Positions 8,786-17,283 of a DNA stretch of 64,000 nt are shown piece by piece. The position numbers were made by a program, and so were the translations under genes. Below the pieces are notes generated by a model. The model had not been told where the DNA came from and did no database searches. It worked only from the letters and a program-made list of their open reading frames with translations. The first letter of the stretch is position 1. Every line of letters begins with the position of its first letter. Origin of the DNA: Gaiellasilicea sp963749515 (GTDB taxonomy: Bacteria > Actinomycetota > Thermoleophilia > Gaiellales > Gaiellaceae); NCBI GenBank assembly GCA_963749515.1, contig CAVVMR010000006.1, positions 491,928 to 555,927 on the forward strand, written 5' to 3'.

Positions 8786-9268
8786 ATGAGCGTCTCACGT
8801 GAGGGAGGGTGCGCCTGCGGAGCGGTTCGCTACCGGCTCGCGTCCGAGCCGCTCTTCACGCATTGCTGCCACTGCCTGAACTGCCAGCGGCAGACCGGAA
8901 GCGCGTTCGTCATCAACCTGCTGATCGAGACCGACCGCGTGGAGCTCCTCGCCGGCGAACCGCAGGCGGTCTCGGTGCCTCGCAGCGGCGGCAAGAAGCA
9001 GAGGATCTGGCGCTGCCCCGACTGCCAGGTCGCGGTCTACAGCCAGTACACGCGCCGGCAAGTGCGATTCGTTCGCGGAGGGACGCTCGACGATCCGGCG
9101 GCAGTCGCCCCCGACGTGCACATCTACACGCGATCGAAGCTGCCGTGGGTGGTGCTCCCCGACTCGGTGCCGGCGTTCAACGCGTACTACGACACGCAGA
9201 AGGTGTGGCCGGCCGCCAGCCTCGGGCGCCTCGAAGCGCTCATCGCGCCGGCGAGCTCCGGCGCCTGA
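8786..9268 (+). CDS. GFA family zinc protein
   Basis: 160 residues, standard length for the glutathione-dependent formaldehyde-activating (GFA/Mss4-like) fold. Zinc-binding cysteines are all present: CACGAVRY near the N-terminus, HCCHCLNCQ around residues 29-37, and WRCPDCQVAVY around residue 75. The family name comes from a disputed formaldehyde-glutathione activity; most members have no known substrate. The downstream fusion gene starts within or immediately after its 3' end, suggesting translational coupling. Confidence 0.8.
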   Translation: MSVSREGGCACGAVRYRLASEPLFTHCCHCLNCQRQTGSAFVINLLIETDRVELLAGEPQAVSVPRSGGKKQRIWRCPDCQVAVYSQYTRRQVRFVRGGTLDDPAAVAPDVHIYTRSKLPWVVLPDSVPAFNAYYDTQKVWPAASLGRLEALIAPASSGA

Positions 9269-11025
9269 GGCCGGCTCTGGGCGCGCTTCGCTGGCTGGAC
9301 GGCTCGGAGCTGCGGGTCGGCCTCGGCTGCATGCGCCTGGAGACGGGCGACCACCCCGACGAGACGATCGCTGCCGCCGCAGACGCGGGAGTCACCGTCT
9401 TCGACACGGCGCGCGCTTACAGCGACAACGAGTCGCTGCTCGCTCGAGCGCTACGCGGGTGCGGAGCGCACGAGCGCGCCCGGATCGTGACCAAGGGCGG
9501 GATGGCCGGCGGCTGGGTGCCGGACGGGCGCGCGAAGTCGATCCGCGCCGACTGCGAGGCCAGTCTGGCCGCGCTCGACGGCTTGCCGATCGACCTCTAC
9601 CTCCTGCACGCGCCCGATCCGCGTACGCCGTGGCCGACATCGGTGCGCACGCTCGCACGGCTCCTCGACGACGGGCTCGTCCGCAACATCGGTTTCTCGA
9701 ACGTCAACCGCCGGCAGCTCGACGAGGCGCTCGAGCTCGCCCCGGTCGCTGCGGTTCAGGTCGCGCTCAGCCCGTTCGACGACCGCGCGCTCCGTGGCGG
9801 CGTCGTCGAGCGGTGTGTGGAAGAAGGAATCGCAGTGATGGCGCACTCGCCGCTCGGAGGCCCGGCTCGCGCGGGGCGCGTGGGCCGGGTCGAGGAGCTC
9901 GTGACCGTTGCCGACGCCTGTGGCTCGACTCCCGCAGAGGTCGCACTCGCCTGGCTGCTCGATCTCTCTCCGGTCGTCGTCCCGATCCCAGGCGCACGCC
10001 GGCCGGAGACGGCGCGGTCCGCCGCGCGAGCTGCAGAACTTGCGCTCGACGCCGATGCAGCGGCCGTGCTCACGCGCGCCTTCGGGCGGCCGCGCGTCGA
10101 GCGTCCACAGCGCCGCGCCGGTGCGGAGGTCGTCGTCGTGATGGGAATCCCCGGCGCCGGCAAGAGTCATCTCGCGGAGGAGTACGTGACTCGGGGATAC
10201 GTCCGGCTCAACCGCGACGAGCGTGGAGGGACGCTGCGCGAGCTCGCGGACACGCTGGAGATGGAGCTCGCGTCGCCCGAGCCGCGCGTCGTGCTCGACA
10301 ACACGTATCTCACACGCGCCTCGCGCAGCTACGTCCTCGACGCCGCGGCACGCCACGGCGCTCCGGTCCGCTGCGTGTGGCTCGACACTCCGCTCGCCCA
10401 GGCGCAGGTGAACCTCACGGCACGCCTGCTCGATCGGGTCGGCCGCCTCCCCGACCCCGACGAGCTGCGCAAGCTGGCGAAGCAGGAGCAGGGCGTGCTC
10501 GCGCCGACGTCGCAGATGCGCGCCGCCCGCGAGCTGGAGCCGCCTTCCGTGGACGAGGGCTTCGCCGACGTCGAGCGGCTCGAGTTCACCCGCGGGCCGC
10601 ACGACCGGACCCGCGCGGGCGTCTTCGTCGCGGCGTCGGCGGTGCGGGACGGCTGGGCCGCCTCCGGAGACGCACCGCATTTGGTGTTCGACTGGCTCCC
10701 CGGCCGCAGTGCGGACGCGCTCGACGCGGAGGTCGAGCGCGTCGCCGCGCACGTCACGGGCCCTGTCGAGGGCGCCGTCTGCACTCATCCCGGCGGTCCG
10801 CCGGCGTGCTGGTGCCGGCCGCCGCTTCCCGGACTGATCCTCGCCTTCGCGCGAGCCTACGAGCTCGACTGGTCGCGGTCGACGCTCGTCGGCACGAGCC
10901 CAGCGCATCGAACGCTGGCCACGACCCTCGGCGCGGGCTTCGTTGCGGTGGCGTCAGGCGAACCGACAGCCGAGACCGCCGTCGACGGCGATGTCGGCAC
11001 CGGTGACGAACGACGCGGAGGGTGA
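9205..11025 (+). CDS. Aldo/keto reductase fused to polynucleotide-kinase-like P-loop and HAD-like module
   Basis: About 600 residues with three parts. First an aldo/keto reductase barrel with the full catalytic set: the Asp and Tyr in FDTARAYSDNE, Lys in IVTKGG and His in YLLHAPDP. Then, after a short linker, an AAA_33/Pnkp-type kinase with Walker A GIPGAGKSH and the conserved VRLNRDERGG, VLDNTYLTR and VWLDTPLAQAQVNL motifs. The C-terminal ~140 residues end with CWCRPPLPG and LVGTSPAHRTLA, like HAD phosphatase motifs III/IV, but no DxDxT motif I is visible. The start is uncertain: GTG 9205 is the nearest standard codon that keeps the first barrel strand; a CTG at 9265 overlapping the GFA stop is possible and ATG 9331 would cut the strand. 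Its end overlaps the convergent SDR gene by 72 bp. Confidence 0.75.
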   Translation: MAGRQPRAPRSAHRAGELRRLRPALGALRWLDGSELRVGLGCMRLETGDHPDETIAAAADAGVTVFDTARAYSDNESLLARALRGCGAHERARIVTKGGMAGGWVPDGRAKSIRADCEASLAALDGLPIDLYLLHAPDPRTPWPTSVRTLARLLDDGLVRNIGFSNVNRRQLDEALELAPVAAVQVALSPFDDRALRGGVVERCVEEGIAVMAHSPLGGPARAGRVGRVEELVTVADACGSTPAEVALAWLLDLSPVVVPIPGARRPETARSAARAAELALDADAAAVLTRAFGRPRVERPQRRAGAEVVVVMGIPGAGKSHLAEEYVTRGYVRLNRDERGGTLRELADTLEMELASPEPRVVLDNTYLTRASRSYVLDAAARHGAPVRCVWLDTPLAQAQVNLTARLLDRVGRLPDPDELRKLAKQEQGVLAPTSQMRAARELEPPSVDEGFADVERLEFTRGPHDRTRAGVFVAASAVRDGWAASGDAPHLVFDWLPGRSADALDAEVERVAAHVTGPVEGAVCTHPGGPPACWCRPPLPGLILAFARAYELDWSRSTLVGTSPAHRTLATTLGAGFVAVASGEPTAETAVDGDVGTGDERRGG

Positions 11026-11709
11026 GGCAAGGACGACGATCATGCTCGCGACTTCTCCGGGCTCCGCGATCCGTCCTAGCGGATGCTTGGCCGCGATCTC
11101 GCGCTCTGCGGCGTCGCTGTCGCCGGTCGCCTCCAGTGCATCGATGACGAGGCGGGTACGGGTGTAGCCGGGGGAGACGGCGTTGACCCGGATCCCGAAC
11201 GGTCCCTCCTCGAGCGCGAGCGACCTGGTCAATCCGAGGACGCCGGCTTTCGCAGCGGCGTAGGGGAATGTGCCGGCCTGGGTCAGCGTCGCCTGGATGG
11301 AGGCCACGTTGACGATCGATCCGGCTCTGCGTTCGCGCATGCGCGGAAGCACGGCGCGCGTACACAGCCACATCGAGCGTAGATCGACGGCGAAGAACGT
11401 GTCCCACTCGTCCGGCGACATCGAAACCGGATCGAAGTGAGCGTTCACGCCGGCGTTGTTGACGAGCACGTCCACCGGCCCGAGCTCTGCCTCGACGGTG
11501 GAGAACGCTCTTGCGACGGCGGCGGGCGAGCTGACATCGCATTGCTGGAAGAGCATGCTGCCGGACGCGCCGCTCGTGTCCTCGGCGTCGAGGTCGAGCG
11601 AGGCGACACTCGCCCCTGCCTGACTGAACGCACTGACGGTCGCTGCGCCGATACCGCGGGCGCCGCCCGTGACGGCGACCACGCTGCCGCTGAACCACTC
11701 CTCGTGCAA
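10954..11709 (-). CDS. SDR family oxidoreductase
   Basis: 251 residues, typical of classical short-chain dehydrogenases. It has the NAD(P) motif TGGARGIG, the NNAGV motif, the Ser in NVASIQ and the catalytic YAAAKAG (Tyr-x-x-x-Lys), and ends with the conserved DGGLGCRFA. The family oxidises sugar or secondary alcohols. It is divergent from a sugar-lactonase-like gene only 43 bp away, so both may act in the non-phosphorylative oxidation of a sugar or sugar acid; that link is inference. The start is either TTG 11709 or GTG 11751; the latter would overlap the ribosome site of the divergent gene. Confidence 0.82.
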   Translation of the reverse strand: MHEEWFSGSVVAVTGGARGIGAATVSAFSQAGASVASLDLDAEDTSGASGSMLFQQCDVSSPAAVARAFSTVEAELGPVDVLVNNAGVNAHFDPVSMSPDEWDTFFAVDLRSMWLCTRAVLPRMRERRAGSIVNVASIQATLTQAGTFPYAAAKAGVLGLTRSLALEEGPFGIRVNAVSPGYTRTRLVIDALEATGDSDAAEREIAAKHPLGRIAEPGEVASMIVVLASPSASFVTGADIAVDGGLGCRFA

Positions 11710-11752
11710 GACCTGAGACTGTAGAGCTCCTGCGAGGCTACGGAGGGACACA

Positions 11753-12628
11753 GTGACGGATGTCTGGTCGGCGGAGCGGGTGCTCGCAAGCGCTGCCGTT
11801 GTCGGCGAAGGGCCTGTCTGGGACGCCGGCGAGGGCTGTCTGTACTGGGTCGACATCGAACGAGGAGAGGTGCACCGCTTCGATCCCGAAGCGCGACACG
11901 ACACCGTTGCGATCACGCTCGATCGACAGGTCGGCGCCGTCGGCCTGCGTGACGGTGGCGGTCTCGTGCTCGCGGTGCGCGAGGGCTTCGCGACCTGGCG
12001 GCCGGGCCAGGCCGGCGTCGACGTCGTGGCGAGACCACTCGGCTCGAACAGCCTCTGCCGAATGAACGACGGCGCCTGTGACGCGGCCGGGCGATTCTGG
12101 GCCGGGAGCATGGCGCTGCAGGAGGACATCCTTCGTGCGGGATCTCTCTATCGGCTCGACCCGGACGGATCGATCGTCGAAGTCCTCGCCGGTGTCTCGC
12201 TCTCGAACGGCATCGACTGGTCGCCGGACGGGCGGACGATGTATCACGTCGATACGAGTGCGCACACCCTCTCGGCGTACCCGTTCGAGGGCCTGACCGG
12301 TGCGCTCGGACTCGCGCGAGTACTGATCGACTTCGAGCCCGACACCGGCTATCCGGACGGAATCGCAGTCGACGCAGAGGGCTGCATCTGGGTTGCACTC
12401 TGGCTCGGGTCCCGCGTCTGCCGCTACTCGCCGGCCGGGGAGCTGCTGGGTGTCGTCGAGATCCCGACACCGCTCGTCACGAGTTGTGCCTTCGGCGGCC
12501 CGACGCTCGAAGACCTGTACATCACGACCGCCTCGCGCGATCTCGATCCGGCGCCGGCCGGAGCCGGCGACCTCTACCTCGCTCGCCCGGGGATTCAGGG
12601 GACACAGCCGCACCGATACCGAGGCTGA
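11753..12628 (+). CDS. SMP-30/gluconolactonase-family lactonase
   Basis: 291 residues forming a six-bladed beta-propeller of the SMP-30/LRE family. Diagnostic motifs are GEGPVWD with the metal-ligand Glu, SLCRMNDGACDAAGRFW, SLSNGIDWSPDG with the Asn ligand, and YPDGIAVDAEG with the catalytic Asp. These enzymes hydrolyse sugar-acid lactones using a divalent metal. A GGAGGG six bases before the GTG at 11753 fixes the start. With the divergent SDR this would form a dehydrogenase-lactonase pair for a sugar such as arabinose, fucose or rhamnose; the actual sugar cannot be read from the sequence. Confidence 0.85.
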   Translation: MTDVWSAERVLASAAVVGEGPVWDAGEGCLYWVDIERGEVHRFDPEARHDTVAITLDRQVGAVGLRDGGGLVLAVREGFATWRPGQAGVDVVARPLGSNSLCRMNDGACDAAGRFWAGSMALQEDILRAGSLYRLDPDGSIVEVLAGVSLSNGIDWSPDGRTMYHVDTSAHTLSAYPFEGLTGALGLARVLIDFEPDTGYPDGIAVDAEGCIWVALWLGSRVCRYSPAGELLGVVEIPTPLVTSCAFGGPTLEDLYITTASRDLDPAPAGAGDLYLARPGIQGTQPHRYRG

Positions 12629-12648
12629 CGCCGTACCCTTAGCCGCTC

Positions 12649-13530
12649 ATGGAGCCGACCGTCACCGAGGGTCACGTCGCCTTTCGCGGCTACCGCACGT
12701 GGTATCGCGTTGCCGGTGAGCTCGGGTCAGGAGCGACGCCGCTGCTGGCTCTCCACGGCGGGCCGGGCTCGACACACCACTACTTCGCTCCCCTCGAAGG
12801 CCTCGCCGCCGAGCGGCCGGTCGTGCTCTACGACCAGATCGGCTGCGGGAGCTCGGACTGGCCCGAGGATCTGGAGTGGTCGGTCGACCTCTTCCGTGAG
12901 GAGGTCGACGCCGTGCGCGCGCAGCTCGGGCTCGACCGCATCCATCTCCTCGGCACATCCTGGGGCGGAATGCTCGCGCTCGAGCACGTGCTCGGAGGCG
13001 CCGAGGGCATCGTCGGCCTGATCGTCAGCTCCTCGCTCGCCAGCGTGGAGCAGTGGTCGGTGGAGCAGCTGAAGCTCCGCGCCGCGCTCCCCGACGAGGT
13101 CGTGGAAGTGCTCGATCGGCACGAACGCGCCGGCACGTACGACGACCCGGAGTACGAGCAGGCGATGCAGGCCTACTCCGACCGCCACTTCTACCGCGGC
13201 CCACAACCGCGGCCGGAGCTGGAGCGAATGGACGCCGAGAAGTCGAAGACCGTCTACCGGGCGATGCAGGGGCCGAACGAGTGGACTGTCACAGGCGTCA
13301 TGAAAGGCTGGGACGTTCGTGACCGCCTGGGAGAGATCGACGTTCCGACGCTCGTGATCCGCGGTCGCCACGACATGAGCACCGACCCCATCTCGGCAAC
13401 GCTGGTGAGCGGCATCGCCGGCGCGCGCGAGGTGGTGCTGGAGAACAGCTCGCATACGCCGGTCCTGGAGGAGACGGAGCCGTATCTCGCGGCGATCAGC
13501 GAGTTCATGCGAGCGGCCGAGGCGCGCTAG
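12649..13530 (+). CDS. Proline iminopeptidase-family alpha/beta hydrolase
   Basis: 293 residues. Oxyanion-hole motif LHGGPGSTHHY and nucleophile elbow GTSWGGML are those of the prolyl iminopeptidase/L-amino-acid amidase group; the catalytic Asp (in the GRHDMS strand) and His (NSSHTP near the end) are present. A cap domain of about 110 residues lies between them. It likely releases N-terminal proline from small peptides or hydrolyses amino-acid amides in the cytoplasm. It follows the lactonase by 20 bp and could be co-transcribed. Its stop overlaps the convergent YdeI-like gene at a shared CTAG. Confidence 0.82.
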   Translation: MEPTVTEGHVAFRGYRTWYRVAGELGSGATPLLALHGGPGSTHHYFAPLEGLAAERPVVLYDQIGCGSSDWPEDLEWSVDLFREEVDAVRAQLGLDRIHLLGTSWGGMLALEHVLGGAEGIVGLIVSSSLASVEQWSVEQLKLRAALPDEVVEVLDRHERAGTYDDPEYEQAMQAYSDRHFYRGPQPRPELERMDAEKSKTVYRAMQGPNEWTVTGVMKGWDVRDRLGEIDVPTLVIRGRHDMSTDPISATLVSGIAGAREVVLENSSHTPVLEETEPYLAAISEFMRAAEAR

Positions 13531-13979
13531 CTCTCGGGGTTGCGCGCGTCGTCACGACGCGCGGCGAATGCAGCTTCGCCCGCCGGCGTCATACGGCCCT
13601 GCGCCCGCAGTTCGGCGACCTTCGCCACGTTGATCGCACTCCAGTTGCTGTTCCGCCTGCGCGGGGTGAGCCGCTGCCGGTACCGCTGCTCGTCGATTCG
13701 CTGGGCCTTGCTGTCGATCCAGCCGAAGCAGAGCGCCTCGTCGACCACCTCCGACCAGGTCAACGACCGTCGGCCGGATGCCTTCTTGTACTGCCCGACC
13801 CACAGCTCCGACGCCTCTGCGTGATGCTCCTCGAGCCAGGCGCGAAGCTCGCTCGGCGTCTGGAAGAAGATCGCCTCCTCGCCCACCGTCGGATGATGCC
13901 GGTTCTGGATGCCCCGGGGACCCGGCCCGGTTTCGGCCTTGACTTCCCGAGGCCGCCCCTTGAGTGTTGTCCGTGTCAT
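13527..13979 (-). CDS. YdeI/OmpD-associated family protein
   Basis: 150 residues from the ATG at 13979. The family motifs are clear: ELRAWLEEHH, ELWVGQYKK, SLTWSEVVDEALCFGWIDS and RFTPRRRNSNWSAIN-like RLTPRRRNSNWSAIN. Members are small cytoplasmic proteins linked to bacteriocin resistance or called OmpD-associated; the molecular function is unknown. The start is debatable: a GTG at 13886 would begin nearer the conserved domain and give 119 residues, while ATG 13979 shares its bases with the divergent amidohydrolase start (CATG). Confidence 0.75.
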   Translation of the reverse strand: MTRTTLKGRPREVKAETGPGPRGIQNRHHPTVGEEAIFFQTPSELRAWLEEHHAEASELWVGQYKKASGRRSLTWSEVVDEALCFGWIDSKAQRIDEQRYRQRLTPRRRNSNWSAINVAKVAELRAQGRMTPAGEAAFAARRDDARNPES

Positions 13980-15219
13980 GTCACCGGTGATCGAGGACCG
14001 TCAGTCTGTGTCCGGGAGCCTGTCCGAGCTCGCCCGGATCGGCGGCCGCACCGACGGCGGCGTCACTCGGGTCGCCTGGTCGCCGGAGCTCTTCGACGCC
14101 TACGAATGGGCGACCGAGCGGATGCGGGCGCTGGGGCTCGAGGTCGAGATCGACGCGGCCGGCAACCTGATCGGCCGCTGGCAGGCAGGTCGCGAGGAGG
14201 AGCCCGCCGTCCTCGTCGGCTCGCATCTCGACACGGTTCCCTCGGGCGGCCGGTTTGACGGAGTCCTCGGCGTCGTCGCTGCGATCCATGCCGTCGCTCG
14301 CCTGAAGGAGGAGGGCTTCGAGCCTTCCCGGCCGCTCTGGATCGCCGCCTTCATGGACGAGGAGGGCACGCGCTTCAACGCCGCGCTCTTCGGCAGCCGC
14401 GCCTTCACCGGCGGCGACCACACCGGTTTCGGCGACCGTGTCGACGTGGGCGGGGTCGCGCTACGCGAGGCGATGAGGGAGGCAGGCTTCGACTTCGACC
14501 GTGTCGGCGCCGCCGACCGCATCGAGCAGGTCGGCGCCTACCTCGAGCTCCACATCGAACAAGGGCCTGTGCTCGAGTCCGAAGGAATCGAGATCGGGGT
14601 CGTGACGTCCATCGTCGGTCTGCGCGGCTATCGCGTGCGCCTGACGGGCGAGGCCAACCACGCGGGCACCACGCCCATGCGCCTGCGGCGGGACGCGCTC
14701 TCGGGCGCCGCGCGGATCGCGCTCGAGCTGCGCGACGTCGCCCGCGCGCGCGAGGCGGTGACCGTCAACGTCGGGAAGCTCTCGGTCGAGCCCGGCGGGG
14801 CCAACGTCGTGCCCGGGCTCGCGGACTTCACGATCGACATCCGCTCGCCGTCGCCCGAGGAGCTGCTGGAGCTCGAGGGTCTCGTGGAGGTGACCGTCGC
14901 GCGGATCGCAGAGGCGGAGGGGCTGGTTGCGGAGCTCGAGCAGACCTTTGCGCTGGAGCCACTGGAGCTCGACCCCGAGCTGGTGGACGTCGTCGAACGT
15001 GCCGCGCTGGCGGAGGGAGCGACCTCGATGCGAATGCCGAGCGGCGCCGGCCACGATGCGATGCTCGTCGGCCGTCGCGTGCCGGCGGGGATGATCTTCG
15101 TCCCCAGCCGCGATGGGGTCAGCCACTCGCCGGAGGAGTACAGCTCCCCGGCCCACGTCGACCTGGGAATGCGCGTCCTTGCGGGCGCCCTTCGCCAGAT
15201 CCTGAGCGGGGATAGGTGA
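13978..15219 (+). CDS. N-carbamoyl-amino-acid/allantoate amidohydrolase (M20 family)
   Basis: 413 residues, the usual length. Metal ligands and active-site motifs are visible: GSHLDTVPSGGRFDGVLG (His and Asp), DEEGTRFN (Glu) and HIEQGPVLE (His). The dimerisation lid follows with GEANHAGTTPM, and the last ligand His lies in SHSPEEYS. Such enzymes hydrolyse N-carbamoyl amino acids or allantoate to release CO2 and ammonia. It is the first gene of an operon with HyuA, HyuB and an ABC importer, so its natural substrate is probably the ring-opened product of the HyuAB reaction (for example an N-carbamoyl amino acid). Confidence 0.87.
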   Translation: MSPVIEDRQSVSGSLSELARIGGRTDGGVTRVAWSPELFDAYEWATERMRALGLEVEIDAAGNLIGRWQAGREEEPAVLVGSHLDTVPSGGRFDGVLGVVAAIHAVARLKEEGFEPSRPLWIAAFMDEEGTRFNAALFGSRAFTGGDHTGFGDRVDVGGVALREAMREAGFDFDRVGAADRIEQVGAYLELHIEQGPVLESEGIEIGVVTSIVGLRGYRVRLTGEANHAGTTPMRLRRDALSGAARIALELRDVARAREAVTVNVGKLSVEPGGANVVPGLADFTIDIRSPSPEELLELEGLVEVTVARIAEAEGLVAELEQTFALEPLELDPELVDVVERAALAEGATSMRMPSGAGHDAMLVGRRVPAGMIFVPSRDGVSHSPEEYSSPAHVDLGMRVLAGALRQILSGDR

Positions 15220-15222
15220 TGC

Positions 15223-17283
15223 ATGCGCGTTGTCGGTGTTGACATCGGTGGGACATTCACGGACTTCATGCTGTACGACACGGAGTCCGGCGGCGTCCAC
15301 GTCCACAAGGTTCCCTCTACCCCGGCGCAGCCGGAGCAGGCGATGGTCACGGGTCTCTCCGAGCTGTGCACGGTCGCCGGCCTCACCCCGAGCGACGTGA
15401 CGGGTGTCTTCCACGGCACGACCGTCGCGACGAACGCCGTGCTTGAGCACGAGGGCGCGGTCGCCGGGATGATCACGACTCGCGGCTTCCGCGACATCGT
15501 TCACATCGGCCGGCACCAGCGGCCGCTCCACTACTCGGTGATGCAGGACATTCCCTGGCAGGCGCAGCCGTTCGTGCGGCGCCGCCACCGGAAGGTCGTC
15601 ACCGAGAGGATCGTGCCGCCGACCGGGGAGGTGCTGACGCCGCTCGACGAGGACGAGGTACGCACGGCGGCACGAGAGCTGCGCGCAGAGGGCGTCGAGG
15701 CCGTGGCCGTCTGCTTCCTCTTCTCGTACCTGAATCCGGAGCACGAACGTCGTGCGGCCGCGATCGTCAGAGAGGAGATACCCGATGCGTTCGTGACGAC
15801 GAGCGCGGACATCTTCCCGCAGTTCCGCGAGTTCGAGCGGTTCACGACCGCCACGATGAGCGCGTTCGTCGGACCCAAGACCGGCACGTACCTCGACCGG
15901 CTCGCCGGTGCGCTCGCGACGGAGGGTGTCGAAGGCGAGCTGCACGTGATGATGTCGAGCGGCGGCGTGGCCAGCATCCGCACCGCGGCGGAGCGCCCCG
16001 TGACGCTGCTGCTCTCGGGCCCGGCGGCGGGAATCCTCGGCGGCCAGTGGGCCGGCGCGCTCGCGGGCCGGCGGCGGCTGATCACCTTCGACATGGGCGG
16101 GACGTCCGCAGACATCGGAATCGTCACCGAGGACGGTGTCAGCGAGGCTTCCGCCCGGGACACGTGGGTCGGGGGCTATCCACTGCTCGTGCCGATGCTC
16201 GACGTCCACACGATCGGGGCCGGCGGCGGCTCCATCGCCTACGTCGACGAGGGTGGCGCGTTCCGGGTCGGCCCTCGCAGCGCCGGCGCCGCGCCCGGCC
16301 CTGCCGCCTACGGCCAGGGCGGCGACGAGCCGACGATCACGGACGCTCACGTCGTGCTCGGGCGGCTCGATCCGGAGCGCTTCCTCGGAGGCCGGATGAA
16401 GCTCGACCGCGACGCCGCGGTGGAGGCCGTCCAGAAGCTGGCCGACCGGCTCGGCCTCGGGCTGCTCGAGGCAGCCGAGGGGATCCTCACGATCGCCAAC
16501 TCGAACATGGCGCGCGCGATCCGCTCGCGCACGATCGAGAAGGGCCACGACCCGCGCGAGTTCGCGCTCGTCGCCTTTGGCGGCGCAGGTCCGCTCCACG
16601 CGGCCGACGTCGCCGACGCCCTCGACATCCCGGAGGTGCTCGTGCCGCCGCACCCGGGCATCACCTCCGCCGGCGGCCTGCTCACGAGCGATCTGAAGTA
16701 CGACCAGATGCGGACCGTCTTCCAGCTCCAGGGCAGTATCGACGCCGACCGGCTCAACCGCGAGCTGGACGGGCTCGAAGCCGAGCTTCGCGGCTGGCTC
16801 GAGCGCGACGGCGTCGCCGCGGCGGACGTCGAGGTGGTCCGGGCGCTCGACTGCCGCTACGTCGGACAGGGGTACGAGCTGCGGGTGACGCTCGACGCCG
16901 GGCCGTTCACCGAGGCGGCGCTGGAGCAGTTCCACGTCCTGCACGAGCGCGAGTACGGCAGCGCCTACGGCGATCCGATCGAGATCGTCAACGCTCGCGT
17001 CACCGCCATCGGCCGGCGGCCGGCGCTCGAAGCGCTGCCCGTTGCGAGTGGGAGCCTCGAGGAGTCGCTCGTGGGCGAGAACGAGGGCGTCTTCCGGGTC
17101 GACGGCAACCTGCAGGCCTTCTCGACGCGGTTCTACGACCGCAGCCTTCTGCCGCTCGACGAGACGCTCGCCGGTCCAGCGGTCGTCTTCCACCTCGACA
17201 CCACGACGGTCGTCCCGCCCGGCTGGCATGCGCTGGCCCACGCCTCCGGGAACCTGATCCTGACGAAGGGAGGTGCGCGATGA
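15223..17283 (+). CDS. hyuA: Hydantoinase/oxoprolinase subunit A
   Basis: 686 residues. The N-terminus VGVDIGGTFTDFML is the ATP-binding phosphate loop of the HyuA/OplA ASKHA-like fold; further family motifs are FHGTTVATNAVLE, GPAAGILGG and FDMGGTSADIG. The subunit couples ATP hydrolysis to opening of a cyclic imide or lactam such as a hydantoin, N-methylhydantoin or 5-oxoproline, together with HyuB. It starts 3 bp after the amidohydrolase stop and overlaps HyuB by ATGA. The two-subunit arrangement and the carbamoylase neighbour favour N-methylhydantoinase or hydantoinase over 5-oxoprolinase, but substrate is not proven. Confidence 0.88.
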   Translation: MRVVGVDIGGTFTDFMLYDTESGGVHVHKVPSTPAQPEQAMVTGLSELCTVAGLTPSDVTGVFHGTTVATNAVLEHEGAVAGMITTRGFRDIVHIGRHQRPLHYSVMQDIPWQAQPFVRRRHRKVVTERIVPPTGEVLTPLDEDEVRTAARELRAEGVEAVAVCFLFSYLNPEHERRAAAIVREEIPDAFVTTSADIFPQFREFERFTTATMSAFVGPKTGTYLDRLAGALATEGVEGELHVMMSSGGVASIRTAAERPVTLLLSGPAAGILGGQWAGALAGRRRLITFDMGGTSADIGIVTEDGVSEASARDTWVGGYPLLVPMLDVHTIGAGGGSIAYVDEGGAFRVGPRSAGAAPGPAAYGQGGDEPTITDAHVVLGRLDPERFLGGRMKLDRDAAVEAVQKLADRLGLGLLEAAEGILTIANSNMARAIRSRTIEKGHDPREFALVAFGGAGPLHAADVADALDIPEVLVPPHPGITSAGGLLTSDLKYDQMRTVFQLQGSIDADRLNRELDGLEAELRGWLERDGVAAADVEVVRALDCRYVGQGYELRVTLDAGPFTEAALEQFHVLHEREYGSAYGDPIEIVNARVTAIGRRPALEALPVASGSLEESLVGENEGVFRVDGNLQAFSTRFYDRSLLPLDETLAGPAVVFHLDTTTVVPPGWHALAHASGNLILTKGGAR

